A stretch of 64,000 nucleotides of DNA from Streptomyces sp. H27-C3. Lineage in GTDB: Bacteria > Actinomycetota > Actinomycetes > Streptomycetales > Streptomycetaceae. Both the position numbers and the translations under genes were made by a program. Where the stretch lies: assembly GCF_030063415.1 (NCBI RefSeq), contig NZ_JASITA010000029.1:1-64000 (forward strand), in the 5' to 3' direction. Positions 34,700 to 43,981 of the stretch are shown here, piece after piece. Every line of letters starts with the position of its first letter. Position 1 is the stretch's first letter. Under the pieces are notes generated by a model. That model saw nothing but the letters and a program-made list of their open reading frames with translations, was not told the origin of the DNA and made no database searches.

Positions 34700-35561
34700 G
34701 AGCGCTCCTAGCGTCTCTGGAGGGGTGGGTGTGCTGGATGTCGCGGTGGATTTCGAGGGCGGCCGTGGACCGGTTGAGGGTGATGTAGTGCAGTCCTGGC
34801 GCCCCTTCGTCGAGGAGGCGGCGGCCCATCGCGGTCGCGTGCTCGACGCCGATGCGGTACGAGGCCGAGGGGTCGTCCCTGGCCGCCTCCAGCCGGTGCG
34901 CCAGGTCCTCGGGGAACGCCGCGTCGCTGAGCTCCGCGAAGCGGCGGATCTGGCGTACGTCGGTGGCCGGCATGATCTCCGGGACGACGGGGGTGTCGCA
35001 GCCGGCCGCCACCAGCCGGTCCCGGAGGCGGAGGTAGTCGTCCGCGTCGAAGAACATCTGGGTGATGGCATAGTCCGCACCGGCCCGGCACTTGGCGATG
35101 AAGTGCGCGAGGTCGCTCTCCGGGGAGAGCGAGCGTGTGTGCCCTTCCGGGAAGGCGGCGACGCCGACGGTGAAGTCGCCCAGGCTGCGGACGAGTTCGA
35201 CGAGCTCGAAGGCGTACGTGAAGCCCTGCGGATGCGGGGTCCAGGGCCCGCGCGGGTCGCCCGGCGGGTCCCCGCGCAGGACGAGGACGTCCCGGATCCC
35301 GGCGTCCGCGTACTGCCCGATGATCGCGCGCAGCTCGGCCACCGAGTGGCCGACGGCGGTGAGGTGGGCGACGGGCCGCAGTGTCGTCTCGGCGGCGATC
35401 CGCCGGGTGACGGCGACCGTGCGGTCCCTGGACGAGCCGCCCGCGCCGTACGTCACGGAGACGAAGTCGGGCGCGAGGGGCTCGACGCGGCGGATCGCCT
35501 CCCACAGGGCGCGCTCGCCCGCCCGCGTCTTCGGTGGGAAGAACTCGAAGGAGAAGCTCAT
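34689..35561 (-). CDS. metF: 5,10-methylenetetrahydrofolate reductase
   Basis: The 290-residue product is a MetF TIM-barrel flavoprotein: FEFFPPKTRAGE at the N-terminus, TYGAGGSSRDRT, HLTAVG, LVLRGDPPGD, ADYAITQMFFD and PGLHYITLNRS. It reduces methylene-THF to methyl-THF, the methyl donor for MetH. Its start overlaps the metH stop by four bases, so it is translationally coupled. Confidence 0.93.
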
Positions 35562-38500
35562 CCGGGCCCCCCGCCGGCCTTGAAGTAGCTCGCTTCCGGG
35601 TGGTGCACGACGATCGCGTCGGTGGACTGCTCGGGGTGCAGCTGGAACTCCTCGGAGAGGTGTACGCCGATCCGCTCGGGCTTCAGCAGGTCGGCGATCT
35701 TGGCGCGGTCCTCCAGGTCGGGGCAGGCCGGGTAGCCGAGGGAGTAACGGCAGCCCTGGTACTCGGTGCGCAGCATCCCGTCGAGGGAGTCGGGCTCGCG
35801 GCCCGCGATGCCGAGTTCGGCCCGTACGCGCGCGTGCCAGTACTCGGCGAGGGCCTCGGCCAGCTGCACGGACAGGCCGTGCAGTTCGAGGTAGTCGCGG
35901 TAGGAGTCGGCGGCGAACAGTTCGGCGGTCGCCTCCCCGATCCTGTTTCCCACGGTGACGATCTGCAGCCCCACCACGTCCGTCTCCCCCGACTCCTCCG
36001 GCCGGAAGAAGTCGGCCAGGCACAGGTGCCGGTCGCGCTGCTGGCGCGGGAAGGTGAAGCGGGTGCGCTCGCTGCCCCGCTCGTCCAGGATGATCAGGTC
36101 GTCGCCCTTGGACACGCAGGGGAAGTAGCCGTGCACGACCGCCGCTTCGAGGAGCCCGTCGGTCTGGAGGCGGTCCATCCACTGCCGCAGCCGGGGCCGG
36201 CCCTCGGTCTCGACCAGCTCTTCGTACGAAGGGCCGCTCCCGCGGGCCGACTTGAGGCCCCACTGCCCCATGAAGGTGGCCCGTTCGTCGAGCCAGGTCG
36301 CGTAGTCGGCGAGCTGGATGCCCTTGACGACCCGTGTGCCCCAGAACGGCGGTGTCGGGACGGCGGTGTCGGTGGCGACGTCGGAACGCGCGGGCCCCTC
36401 GGCCGGGGCAGGGGTCGCGGCGGCGGGGCGGGCGGCGACTCTGCGCTGCTTGAGTGGGGGAAGGGTCGCGCCGGGGACGCCGCGTTTGACCGCGATGAGT
36501 GCGTCCATCAGGCGCAGGCCTTCGAAGGCGTCGCGTGCGTAGCGGACTTCGCCCTCGTAGATTTCGTGCAGGTCCTGCTCGACATACGCCCTGGTGAGCG
36601 CGGCGCCACCGAGGATGACCGGGAAGTCGGCCGCCATCTTGCGCTGGTTCAGCTCCTGGAGGTTCTCCTTCATGATCACCGTGGACTTGACCAGCAGACC
36701 CGACATGCCGATGACGTCGGCGCGGTGTTCCTCGGCGGCTTCCAGGATCGCGGAGACGGGCTGTTTGATGCCGAGGTTGACGACGTTGTAGCCGTTGTTG
36801 GACAGGATGATGTCGACCAGGTTCTTGCCGATGTCATGGACGTCACCGCGCACGGTGGCCAGCACGATCGTGCCCTTGCCGTCGTCGTCGGTCTTCTCCA
36901 TGTGCGGCTCCAGATGCGCCACCGCGGTCTTCATCACCTCGGCGGACTGGAGCACGAACGGCAGCTGCATCTGACCGGAGCCGAACAGCTCACCGACCGT
37001 CTTCATGCCCTCCAGCAGCGTCTCGTTGACGATCTCCAACGCCGGACGGCTCTCCAGCGCCTCGTCGAGATCCGCCTCCAGGCCCTTCTTCTCACCATCG
37101 ATGATCCGCCGCTGCAGACGCTCACCCAACGGCAGCGCGAGCAGCTCCTCGGCCTTGCCCTCCTTCATCGACTTCGTGTCGACACCGTCGAAGAGTTCGA
37201 GGAAACGGGACAGCGGGTCGAACCCCTCGCTGCGGCGGTCGTAAATCAGATCCAGGGCGACGGAGACCTGCTCCTCGCCCAGCCGGGCGAGCGGCAGGAT
37301 CTTCGACGCGTGCACGATCGCCGAATCCAGTCCCGCCTTCACACACTCGTCCAGGAACACCGAGTTGAGGACAACGCGCGCCGCCGGGTTCAGGCCGAAG
37401 GAGATGTTGGACAGGCCCAGCGTCGTCTGCACATCGGGGCGGCGGCGCTTCAACTCCCGAATCGCCTCGATCGTCGCGACGCCGTCCTTGCGGGACTCCT
37501 CCTGCCCGGTGCAGATGGTGAAGGTGAGGGCGTCGACGAGGATGTCCGATTCATGGACCCCCCAGTTGTCCGTCAGGTCCGTGATCAGCCGTTCGGCGAT
37601 CCCCACTTTCGTTTCGACCGTACGGGCCTGCCCGGCCTCGTCGATGGTCAGTGCGATCAGCGCGGCGCCGTGTTCCGTCGCGAGTGCGGTGACCTTCGCG
37701 AAGCGCGATTCGGGGCCGTCGCCGTCCTCGTAGTTGACCGAGTTGATGACGGCCCGCCCACCCAGCTTCTCCAACCCGGCCCGCAGTACGTCGACTTCGG
37801 TGGAGTCGAGCACGATGGGCAGGGTGGAGGCGGTGGCGAACCGGCCGGCCAGCTCCCGCATGTCCGCGACCCCGTCACGGCCGACGTAGTCCACACACAG
37901 GTCGAGCATGTGCGCGCCCTCACGGATCTGGTCACGGACCATCTCCACACAGTCGTCCCAGCGGGCCTCCAGCATCGCCTCGCGGAACTTCTTCGACCCG
38001 TTGGCGTTCGTACGCTCCCCGATCGCCAGGAACGAAGTGTCCTGCCGGAAGGGAACGGCCTGGTAGAGCGAAGCGGCTCCCGGCTCGGGACGCGGCTCGC
38101 GCGCGGTCAGCGGCACCCCGCGCACCCGCTCGACGACCTGGCGCAGGTGCTCGGGCGTCGTACCGCAGCAGCCACCGACCAGCGAAAGTCCGTAGTCGCG
38201 TACGAAGCCCTCCTGCGCGTCGGCCAACTCCCCTGCCGAGAGCGGATAGTGGGCCCCGTTCGACCCCAGCACGGGCAGCCCCGCGTTCGGCATGCAGGAG
38301 AGGGGGACGCGTGAGTGCCTCGCCAGATGGCGCAGGTGCTCGCTCATCTCGGCCGGGCCCGTCGCGCAGTTCAGCCCGATCATGTCGATGCCCAACGGTT
38401 CCAGGGCGGTGAGGGCGGCGCCGATCTCCGAACCAAGGAGCATCGTGCCCGTCGCCTCCACGGTCACCGAGCAGATCAACGGAAGACTGATCCCCGCGAC

Positions 38501-39049
38501 CTCCATCGCCCGCCGCGCACCGACGATCGCGGACTTCGTCTGGAGCAGGTCCTGCGTCGTCTCCACCAGGAGCGCGTCGGCGCCACCGGCGATCATGCCC
38601 TCGGCGTTCTGCTGATACGCGTCCCGCAACGTCACGTACGGGGCATGCCCCAGCGTCGGCAGCTTCGTCCCCGGACCCATCGAACCCAGCACCCAGCGCT
38701 GCTGCCCGGTCGACACCGTGAACTCGTCCGCCACCTCACGCGCGATCCGCGCCCCCGCCTCCGACAGCTCAAAGACCCGCTCCGCGATGTCGTACTCAGC
38801 CAACGCCGCGTAATTCGTCCCGAAGGTGTTCGTCTCCACACAGTCCACACCGACCGCGAAATACTCCTCATGCACCGAACGCACAATGTCCGGCCGGGTG
38901 ACATTCAGGATCTCGTTACAGCCCTCCAGCTGCTCGAAGTCCTCCATGGTCGGATCCTGCGCCTGCAACATCGTGCCCATCGCACCGTCCGCCACCACCA
39001 CACGCGAGGCAAGCGCCGCACGCAGGAGCTCGACCCGCCGGGCGCTCAC
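35558..39049 (-). CDS. metH: Cobalamin-dependent methionine synthase
   Basis: The product is 1163 residues from GTG 39049. All four modules are visible in order: the homocysteine-binding zinc domain (GAMGTML near the N-terminus, later VGGCCGTTPEHLR), the folate-binding pterin domain (TNANGSKKFREA), the cobalamin domain with GDVHDIGKN around residue 735, and the C-terminal SAM-dependent reactivation domain (GYPACPDLEDRAK). It remethylates homocysteine with methyl-THF. It overlaps adenosine kinase (GTGA) and metF. The upstream open extension to 39643 is antisense sequence and was not used. Confidence 0.94.
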   Translation of the reverse strand: MSARRVELLRAALASRVVVADGAMGTMLQAQDPTMEDFEQLEGCNEILNVTRPDIVRSVHEEYFAVGVDCVETNTFGTNYAALAEYDIAERVFELSEAGARIAREVADEFTVSTGQQRWVLGSMGPGTKLPTLGHAPYVTLRDAYQQNAEGMIAGGADALLVETTQDLLQTKSAIVGARRAMEVAGISLPLICSVTVEATGTMLLGSEIGAALTALEPLGIDMIGLNCATGPAEMSEHLRHLARHSRVPLSCMPNAGLPVLGSNGAHYPLSAGELADAQEGFVRDYGLSLVGGCCGTTPEHLRQVVERVRGVPLTAREPRPEPGAASLYQAVPFRQDTSFLAIGERTNANGSKKFREAMLEARWDDCVEMVRDQIREGAHMLDLCVDYVGRDGVADMRELAGRFATASTLPIVLDSTEVDVLRAGLEKLGGRAVINSVNYEDGDGPESRFAKVTALATEHGAALIALTIDEAGQARTVETKVGIAERLITDLTDNWGVHESDILVDALTFTICTGQEESRKDGVATIEAIRELKRRRPDVQTTLGLSNISFGLNPAARVVLNSVFLDECVKAGLDSAIVHASKILPLARLGEEQVSVALDLIYDRRSEGFDPLSRFLELFDGVDTKSMKEGKAEELLALPLGERLQRRIIDGEKKGLEADLDEALESRPALEIVNETLLEGMKTVGELFGSGQMQLPFVLQSAEVMKTAVAHLEPHMEKTDDDGKGTIVLATVRGDVHDIGKNLVDIILSNNGYNVVNLGIKQPVSAILEAAEEHRADVIGMSGLLVKSTVIMKENLQELNQRKMAADFPVILGGAALTRAYVEQDLHEIYEGEVRYARDAFEGLRLMDALIAVKRGVPGATLPPLKQRRVAARPAAATPAPAEGPARSDVATDTAVPTPPFWGTRVVKGIQLADYATWLDERATFMGQWGLKSARGSGPSYEELVETEGRPRLRQWMDRLQTDGLLEAAVVHGYFPCVSKGDDLIILDERGSERTRFTFPRQQRDRHLCLADFFRPEESGETDVVGLQIVTVGNRIGEATAELFAADSYRDYLELHGLSVQLAEALAEYWHARVRAELGIAGREPDSLDGMLRTEYQGCRYSLGYPACPDLEDRAKIADLLKPERIGVHLSEEFQLHPEQSTDAIVVHHPEASYFKAGGGPG

Positions 39050-40029
39050 GACAGTTCCCGCAGATGCGGTACGACACGGGCCACGGACTTGGGGCCGTAC
39101 GCCGTCCTGATCCTCGCGAGGAGCGAGCCCCGGTACAGGCGGTACTCCTGGGTCCCCACGTAGTCCAGTACGGTCGCGGCCACCGCGCAGCCCAGCTGCG
39201 CCGCGCACACCTCCGGCAGGCCCCACGCCGTCCCGGCGAGGAAGCCGGCGCGGAAGCCGTCGCCGACCCCGGTCGGGTCGACGACCCCCGTCACCGGCAC
39301 CGCGGGGACCACGATCGTGGGGCGTCCGGCGCGCCTGATCCGTACCCCGTCCTCGCCGTGGGTGGTGATCCAGCTCCCGACGCGGCGCAGCACCTCGTCC
39401 TCGGTCAGGCCGGTCCGCTCCAGGAGCAGGGCCGTCTCGTAGGCGTTGGTGAAGAGCCTGCGGGCGCCGTCCACCAGTTCCAGTACGTCCTCGCGCGCCA
39501 GCCGGGCCAGTTGCTGCGAGGGGTCGGCGGCGAACGGGATGCCCAGGCCGCGGCAGGTGCGGGTGTGCCGGAGCATGGCCGCCGGGTCGTCCGGGGAGAC
39601 CATCACCAGGTCGAGCCGGCCGCCGCGGGTGATCACGTCGCACAGGTCGATCTCGCGCGCCTCGGCCATGGCGCCGGCGTAGAAGGTGGCGATCTGGTTC
39701 TGTCTGCGGTCGGTCGTGCAGACGTACCGGGCGGTGTGCAGGGTGTCGCTGACCCGCACCGATTCGGTGTCGACGCCGTGTTCCTTGAGGTGCACGCGGT
39801 ACGGCTCGAAGTCGGCCCCGACCGCGCCCACCAGTACCGGGCGCAGCCCGAGCAGCCCCAGGCCGAAGGAGATGTTCGCTGCCACGCCCCCGCGTCGTAT
39901 GTCGAGGTCGTCGGCGAGGAACGACAGGGAGACCCGGTCCAGCCGGTCGGCCAGCAGCTGGTCGGTGATGGACCCGGGGAAGGTCATCAGGTGGTCGGTG
40001 GCGATGGAGCCCGTGACAGCGATACGCAT
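39046..40029 (-). CDS. adoK: Adenosine kinase (PfkB family)
   Basis: The product is 327 residues. It is a ribokinase-family enzyme of the mycobacterial AdoK type: start MRIAVTGSIATDHLMTFPG, substrate lid region RRGGVAANISFGL, and the PfkB signature with catalytic Asp in DPTGVGDGFRAGFLAG. It would phosphorylate the adenosine released by AhcY and so pull the SAH reaction forward. It follows metK by one base and overlaps metH by four. Confidence 0.88.
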   Translation of the reverse strand: MRIAVTGSIATDHLMTFPGSITDQLLADRLDRVSLSFLADDLDIRRGGVAANISFGLGLLGLRPVLVGAVGADFEPYRVHLKEHGVDTESVRVSDTLHTARYVCTTDRRQNQIATFYAGAMAEAREIDLCDVITRGGRLDLVMVSPDDPAAMLRHTRTCRGLGIPFAADPSQQLARLAREDVLELVDGARRLFTNAYETALLLERTGLTEDEVLRRVGSWITTHGEDGVRIRRAGRPTIVVPAVPVTGVVDPTGVGDGFRAGFLAGTAWGLPEVCAAQLGCAVAATVLDYVGTQEYRLYRGSLLARIRTAYGPKSVARVVPHLRELS

Positions 40030-40030
40030 C

Positions 40031-41224
40031 TCATACCCCTGCGGAGTGACGCAGCGCATCGACGCGGTCGGTGCGCTCCCAGGTGAATTCGGGCAGTTCA
40101 CGGCCGAAGTGGCCGTACGCGGAGGTGGCGGCGTACACCGGCCGCAGCAGGTCCAGGTCGCGGATGATGGCGGCCGGACGCAGGTCGAAGACCTCAGTGA
40201 TGGCGGACTGGATCCGCTCGACGGGCACGCTCTCGGTGCCGTACGTCTCCACGAACAGGCCGACGGGCTCGGCCTTGCCGATCGCGTACGCCACCTGCAC
40301 CTCGCACCGGCGGGCGAGACCGGCGGCGACGACGTTCTTCGCCACCCACCGCATCGCGTACGCGGCGCTGCGGTCCACCTTGGAGGGGTCCTTGCCGGAG
40401 AAGGCGCCGCCGCCGTGCCGGGCCATGCCCCCGTACGTGTCGATGATGATCTTGCGCCCGGTGAGACCCGCGTCGCCCATCGGGCCACCGACCTCGAAGC
40501 GTCCGGTCGGGTTGACGAGCAGCCGGTAGCCGTCGCACTCCAGGTTCACCCCCTGCTCGGCGAGCGCCTTGAGCACCGGCTCGACCACGAACTCCCGGAT
40601 GTCCGGGGCCAGTAGCGACTCCAGGCTGATGTCGGCGGCGTGCTGCGTGGAGACCACGACGGTGTCGAGACGGGCCGGGTGCTCACCGTCGTATTCGATG
40701 GTGACCTGCGTCTTGCCGTCCGGCCGCAGGTACGGCACGGTGCCGTCCTTGCGGACGTCGGTGAGGCGGCGGGCGAGACGGTGCGCCAGCTGGATGGGCA
40801 GCGGCATGAGCTCGGGGGTGTCGTCGCAGGCGTAGCCGAACATCAGGCCCTGGTCGCCCGCGCCCTGGAGGTCGAGCGCGTCGCCCGACTTGCCCGCCGC
40901 GTCCACCCCCTGTGCGATGTCGGGCGACTGCGCGCCGATCGCGACGGAGACGCCGCAGGACGCGCCGTCGAAGCCCTTCGTCGACGAGTCGTAGCCGATG
41001 TCGAGTATCGCTTCGCGCACCAGCGAGGCGATCGGCGCGTACGCCCGGGTGGTGACCTCGCCGGCGATCTGCACCAGACCGGTGGTGATCAGGGTCTCGA
41101 CGGCGACTCTGGCGTGCGGGTCCTGGGTGAGGAGCGCGTCGAGGATCGTGTCGCTGATCCGGTCGGCGATCTTGTCGGGGTGTCCCTCGGTGACCGACTC
41201 CGAGGTGAAGAGCCGACGCGTCAT
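40031..41224 (-). CDS. metK: S-adenosylmethionine synthetase
   Basis: The 397-residue product has the MetK signatures GHPDKIADRISD near the N-terminus, DQGLMFGYA, GGGAFSGKDPSKVDRSAAY and the C-terminal Arg/Asp-rich end. It makes SAM from methionine and ATP as a tetramer. It starts one base after the ACP stop and is followed by adoK, so its expression is tied to the carrier-protein genes. Confidence 0.95.
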   Translation of the reverse strand: MTRRLFTSESVTEGHPDKIADRISDTILDALLTQDPHARVAVETLITTGLVQIAGEVTTRAYAPIASLVREAILDIGYDSSTKGFDGASCGVSVAIGAQSPDIAQGVDAAGKSGDALDLQGAGDQGLMFGYACDDTPELMPLPIQLAHRLARRLTDVRKDGTVPYLRPDGKTQVTIEYDGEHPARLDTVVVSTQHAADISLESLLAPDIREFVVEPVLKALAEQGVNLECDGYRLLVNPTGRFEVGGPMGDAGLTGRKIIIDTYGGMARHGGGAFSGKDPSKVDRSAAYAMRWVAKNVVAAGLARRCEVQVAYAIGKAEPVGLFVETYGTESVPVERIQSAITEVFDLRPAAIIRDLDLLRPVYAATSAYGHFGRELPEFTWERTDRVDALRHSAGV

Positions 41225-41225
41225 G

Positions 41226-41468
41226 TCACTTCACCTCCGCACAGAAGAAGTTGCTCTCAATGGCGCCGAGGGTGCGGATCGCGTCGACTTCGAGTGTCTC
41301 CATCTCGATGGACCGGCCGCTGAGCTGTTCCAGCAGGAAGACGAACTCGACGAAGGACAGCGAGTCGATCAGCCGGTTCTCGATGAGGTCGAGGTCGGTG
41401 GCGATGTCCTCGCGGTCGGTGTGCCGCTTGAGGATCCAGTCCTTGATCTGCTGCAGGCCGTCGGACAT
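41226..41468 (-). CDS. Acyl carrier protein made from an internal start
   Basis: An 80-residue carrier protein begins at ATG 41468 with TTAGGAG seven bases upstream. The phosphopantetheine Ser is in NRLIDSLSFVEFVF. It is the same reading frame as the AcpS-ACP fusion. It is the likely substrate of the neighbouring amino acid:carrier-protein ligase and diiron oxygenase. Confidence 0.7.
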   Translation of the reverse strand: MSDGLQQIKDWILKRHTDREDIATDLDLIENRLIDSLSFVEFVFLLEQLSGRSIEMETLEVDAIRTLGAIESNFFCAEVK

Positions 41469-42017
41469 GGGTGGTCTCCTAACAGTGCTGTGTACGAGGG
41501 GAATGTGGAGCGGGCTTCGGACGGCGCTCCGCGCGAGAACGCCTCGAAGGGGCGGCGAGTGGGTGGTGGGCTCGGGACGGGACCCGGGGCCCGTGGTGTC
41601 GCCGGTGATGGGCGCGGCCACCGCCACCGCGTACTCCACGTCGTGGCTGATGCTCACGGTGATCCCGGTGATGCCGGAATCGCCCGCCATGACGGCTGCC
41701 GAGCGGCGCAGTTCGACCAGCGGCCAGCCGCCGTCGGCGCGACGGATGACGATGTCCAGCCAGGGCAGGAACCGGTTGCGCACCCGCAGGGTCTTGAACG
41801 CCGCTTCCTTGGCGGCGATGCGACCGCAGAGGCCGAGTACGTCGAGCCCGGTGGAGGTGCGGCAGTCGGCGAGTTCGCCGGGGCCCAGCATCCGGGTGAA
41901 GAACTCCTCGCCGTGCTCGGCGAGCAGCTTGCGGACGCGGTGGGCGGACACGATGTCCATACCGAGGTTCGCCCAGCCCAGGCCGCCCGCTGAGGGCGCC
42001 ACAGGACGGGCCGGCAT
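41226..42017 (-). CDS. AcpS-type phosphopantetheinyl transferase fused in frame to an acyl carrier protein
   Basis: The 263-residue open frame has an AcpS domain at residues 20-135 (MDIVSAHRVRK, the RIAAKEAAFK catalytic segment, SISHDVEYAVAV) and then a Pro/Arg-rich linker. An acyl carrier protein follows (residues 184-263). No stop separates them. The ACP has its own Shine-Dalgarno (TTAGGAG) and ATG at 41468, so free ACP may also be made by internal initiation. The AcpS would activate the neighbouring ACP. Either a true fusion enzyme or a lost stop codon could explain it. The start at 42017 is coupled to the upstream ligase stop. Confidence 0.75.
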   Translation of the reverse strand: MPARPVAPSAGGLGWANLGMDIVSAHRVRKLLAEHGEEFFTRMLGPGELADCRTSTGLDVLGLCGRIAAKEAAFKTLRVRNRFLPWLDIVIRRADGGWPLVELRRSAAVMAGDSGITGITVSISHDVEYAVAVAAPITGDTTGPGSRPEPTTHSPPLRGVLARSAVRSPLHIPLVHSTVRRPPMSDGLQQIKDWILKRHTDREDIATDLDLIENRLIDSLSFVEFVFLLEQLSGRSIEMETLEVDAIRTLGAIESNFFCAEVK

Positions 42018-42018
42018 G

Positions 42019-42957
42019 TCAGACCACCGGCCTGGCCGGCCCGCCGTGCAACGCCCGTGCGGACGTGGTGGTGGTGTCCGTGGCGGAGATCGCCTTCAGG
42101 ACCGCGTGGGTCGCGGCGTCCCAGCCACCGTGCCGCCGGGTGAGGGCCGAGAGCCAGCGCTCCAGGCCGAAGGCGACGCAGCTGGTGAACGCGGGGCCGC
42201 CGGTGGAGGCGAGCGAGATGTTGCACCGGTCACCGAAGAAGTTCCGGTGGGTGTTGACCGACGCGATGGCCAGGTCCTCGTAGAGGAACTCGTGCTTCAC
42301 CGGCGAGAGGCGCTGGAGGACCGCCTTGGAACCTCCCTTGTCGAAGAACGGGTCGCTGGCCGCCTCCTTGCGCAGCGGCAGGTCCAGGGCGCGGGCGAAC
42401 GCGGTGATGCGATCGGTGAAGGCGCACAGGTGTTCCTCGGCGTGCTCGCGGCTGCCGATGGCCACGATCTCCCGCATACGGAAGCCGAGTTGGCGGCGCA
42501 GGCCCTCATACACGCGCTCCTTGCGGAAGCACCAGCCGACGACCGTCACCAGGGTGGTGTCCTGCACCTGCCGGCCCTCGTGGTCGAGGTAGACGGCGTA
42601 ACAGGACGCGGACGGCAGGCCGAGCGCGGCGGGTTGCAGGGCGTCGCACGGGAAGCAGCCGGTCTCGCCGCAGAAGGTCGAGTCCTCGCGGCGGTCCATG
42701 TCGAGGGGGGCCGCGACGACGGCCTGGTGCGGGAAGTTCTCGTAGTAGTCGAGCCGCGCCAGGTCCGCGGCCGGCAGGAGCGGTGGCATGGTCATCGGGC
42801 TCGCGCCCGCCGCCACGCCCCAGCTCTCGAAGGTGTCGTCGAGCAGCCGGAGCAGGGCGGTGCCCTCGGGGCCGAGGGACGGGAGCCCGGACTGCTCGCC
42901 GGGTGAGCCGGCCGAGCCGGATGTCGGGCCGGTCGTGATGGTCGGTGTCACGTACAT
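42019..42957 (-). CDS. Amino acid:[carrier protein] ligase (truncated SerRS-like)
   Basis: The 312-residue product is a class II seryl-tRNA-synthetase-like protein lacking the long tRNA-binding coiled coil. Its length and pattern match amino acid:carrier-protein ligases, which load Gly, Ala or similar onto the phosphopantetheine of an ACP. Motif 2 lies around VVGWCFRKERVYEGLRR with a zinc-ligand Cys, and motif 3 in TSCVAFGLERWLSAL. A Cys-rich stretch STFCGETGCFPCDA is notable. The gene is one base from the AcpS-ACP gene, so a partnership is strongly suggested. Which amino acid is loaded is not visible. Confidence 0.78.
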   Translation of the reverse strand: MYVTPTITTGPTSGSAGSPGEQSGLPSLGPEGTALLRLLDDTFESWGVAAGASPMTMPPLLPAADLARLDYYENFPHQAVVAAPLDMDRREDSTFCGETGCFPCDALQPAALGLPSASCYAVYLDHEGRQVQDTTLVTVVGWCFRKERVYEGLRRQLGFRMREIVAIGSREHAEEHLCAFTDRITAFARALDLPLRKEAASDPFFDKGGSKAVLQRLSPVKHEFLYEDLAIASVNTHRNFFGDRCNISLASTGGPAFTSCVAFGLERWLSALTRRHGGWDAATHAVLKAISATDTTTTSARALHGGPARPVV

Positions 42958-43004
42958 GAGCCACCTCTCAGTGGGAGGCCGGGTCGGAGCGGAAGGGGCG
43001 GTGG

Positions 43005-43895
43005 TCAGATGAGCGGGAGCACGTCGTCGGAGAAGATGCCGGTCTTGAGGAAGAAGGCGAGCGGCTTGCGGATCGCCCTGCGCTCGTGCGGACGGCGCAG
43101 CTCGTCGGCGACCAGCGCGTTGCGCAGGGCCAGCGGGTCCTTGATGCCGGCGTCGCGGTAGACGTGCGGGTTGTAGAGGGAGTTGACGCTGAAGACGACG
43201 TACCGCTTGAGATACGCCTCGACCTCGCGCAGCCGGTCCTCGCTGACGGTCTCGACCATCCGGGTGTGCAGCAGCGACACGAGTTCGCGGCCGAAGGCGA
43301 TGTGCCGGGACTCGTCCTGGTGGTGGATGCGGTTGACCTGGCGGATGGTGTCGCAGAGCGTCTCGTCCTGCGCCATCCGCATGTTGTAGTAGTCGACGAG
43401 CTCCTCGAAGAAGAGGATCCGGGCGAAGACGAGGAAGTTCTCGACCTCGAACTCCCAGGCGGAGTCGGCCCGCATGGCCGTGGATCCGTAGATCTTGTTG
43501 CCGTAGCGGCGGCAGAACTCGGCGAAGAACCACATGTGTTCGTTCTCTTCGCCGATGAAGTGGTGGAAGAAGTCCGAGGGGACTTCGAAGCCGGGCATGT
43601 GGATCCGGCCGACGACCTCGATGAGCAGCTCGCGGATGCCGTGCACATTGAGGCTGTAGAAGTTGATGCTCTCCCACTTGGAGAGCCGCTGGAGGGCCTC
43701 CTCGCCGAGCTCGTCGAAGTGGGCCGTGCCGTACGGGGTGAGCAGTTCGGGGCTCATCCACATCCGGTTGTCCTCGAGCTTCTCGGGCCAGTCGAACTGC
43801 TGGTACGGGTTGTAGTAGTCCTCGACGGACTTCGCGCTGAGCCGGGTGAGGACTTCCTCGAAGCGGTCGCTTCTGGGCAGGGCGGAGGTGGCCAT
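43005..43895 (-). CDS. AurF-like diiron N-oxygenase
   Basis: The 296-residue product has the ferritin-like diiron fold of the AurF/CmlI family. Likely metal ligands are in GEENEHMWFF (Glu and His), FFEELVDYYN (Glu) and HHQDESRHIAF (His, Glu, His). AurF and CmlI oxidise amines to hydroxylamine, nitroso or nitro groups. Next to a carrier-protein ligase it may act on an aminoacyl-ACP. CCAGGAG precedes the ATG at good spacing. An alternative is a desaturase- or aldehyde-type oxygenase, since fold members vary. Confidence 0.75.
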   Translation of the reverse strand: MATSALPRSDRFEEVLTRLSAKSVEDYYNPYQQFDWPEKLEDNRMWMSPELLTPYGTAHFDELGEEALQRLSKWESINFYSLNVHGIRELLIEVVGRIHMPGFEVPSDFFHHFIGEENEHMWFFAEFCRRYGNKIYGSTAMRADSAWEFEVENFLVFARILFFEELVDYYNMRMAQDETLCDTIRQVNRIHHQDESRHIAFGRELVSLLHTRMVETVSEDRLREVEAYLKRYVVFSVNSLYNPHVYRDAGIKDPLALRNALVADELRRPHERRAIRKPLAFFLKTGIFSDDVLPLI

Positions 43896-43981
43896 GGGGT
43901 CTCCTGGCGAGTGGATGCGGAAGCGGGTGCGCGGTCGGCGCGTGATGCGCGGGCGTGCGTACGGTCAGAACGTGCGTGCGG

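Noticed and set aside
35534..38314. Plus-strand frame of 926 codons opposite metH
   Set aside because: It is antisense to a fully recognisable MetH, and its sequence is low-complexity-like.
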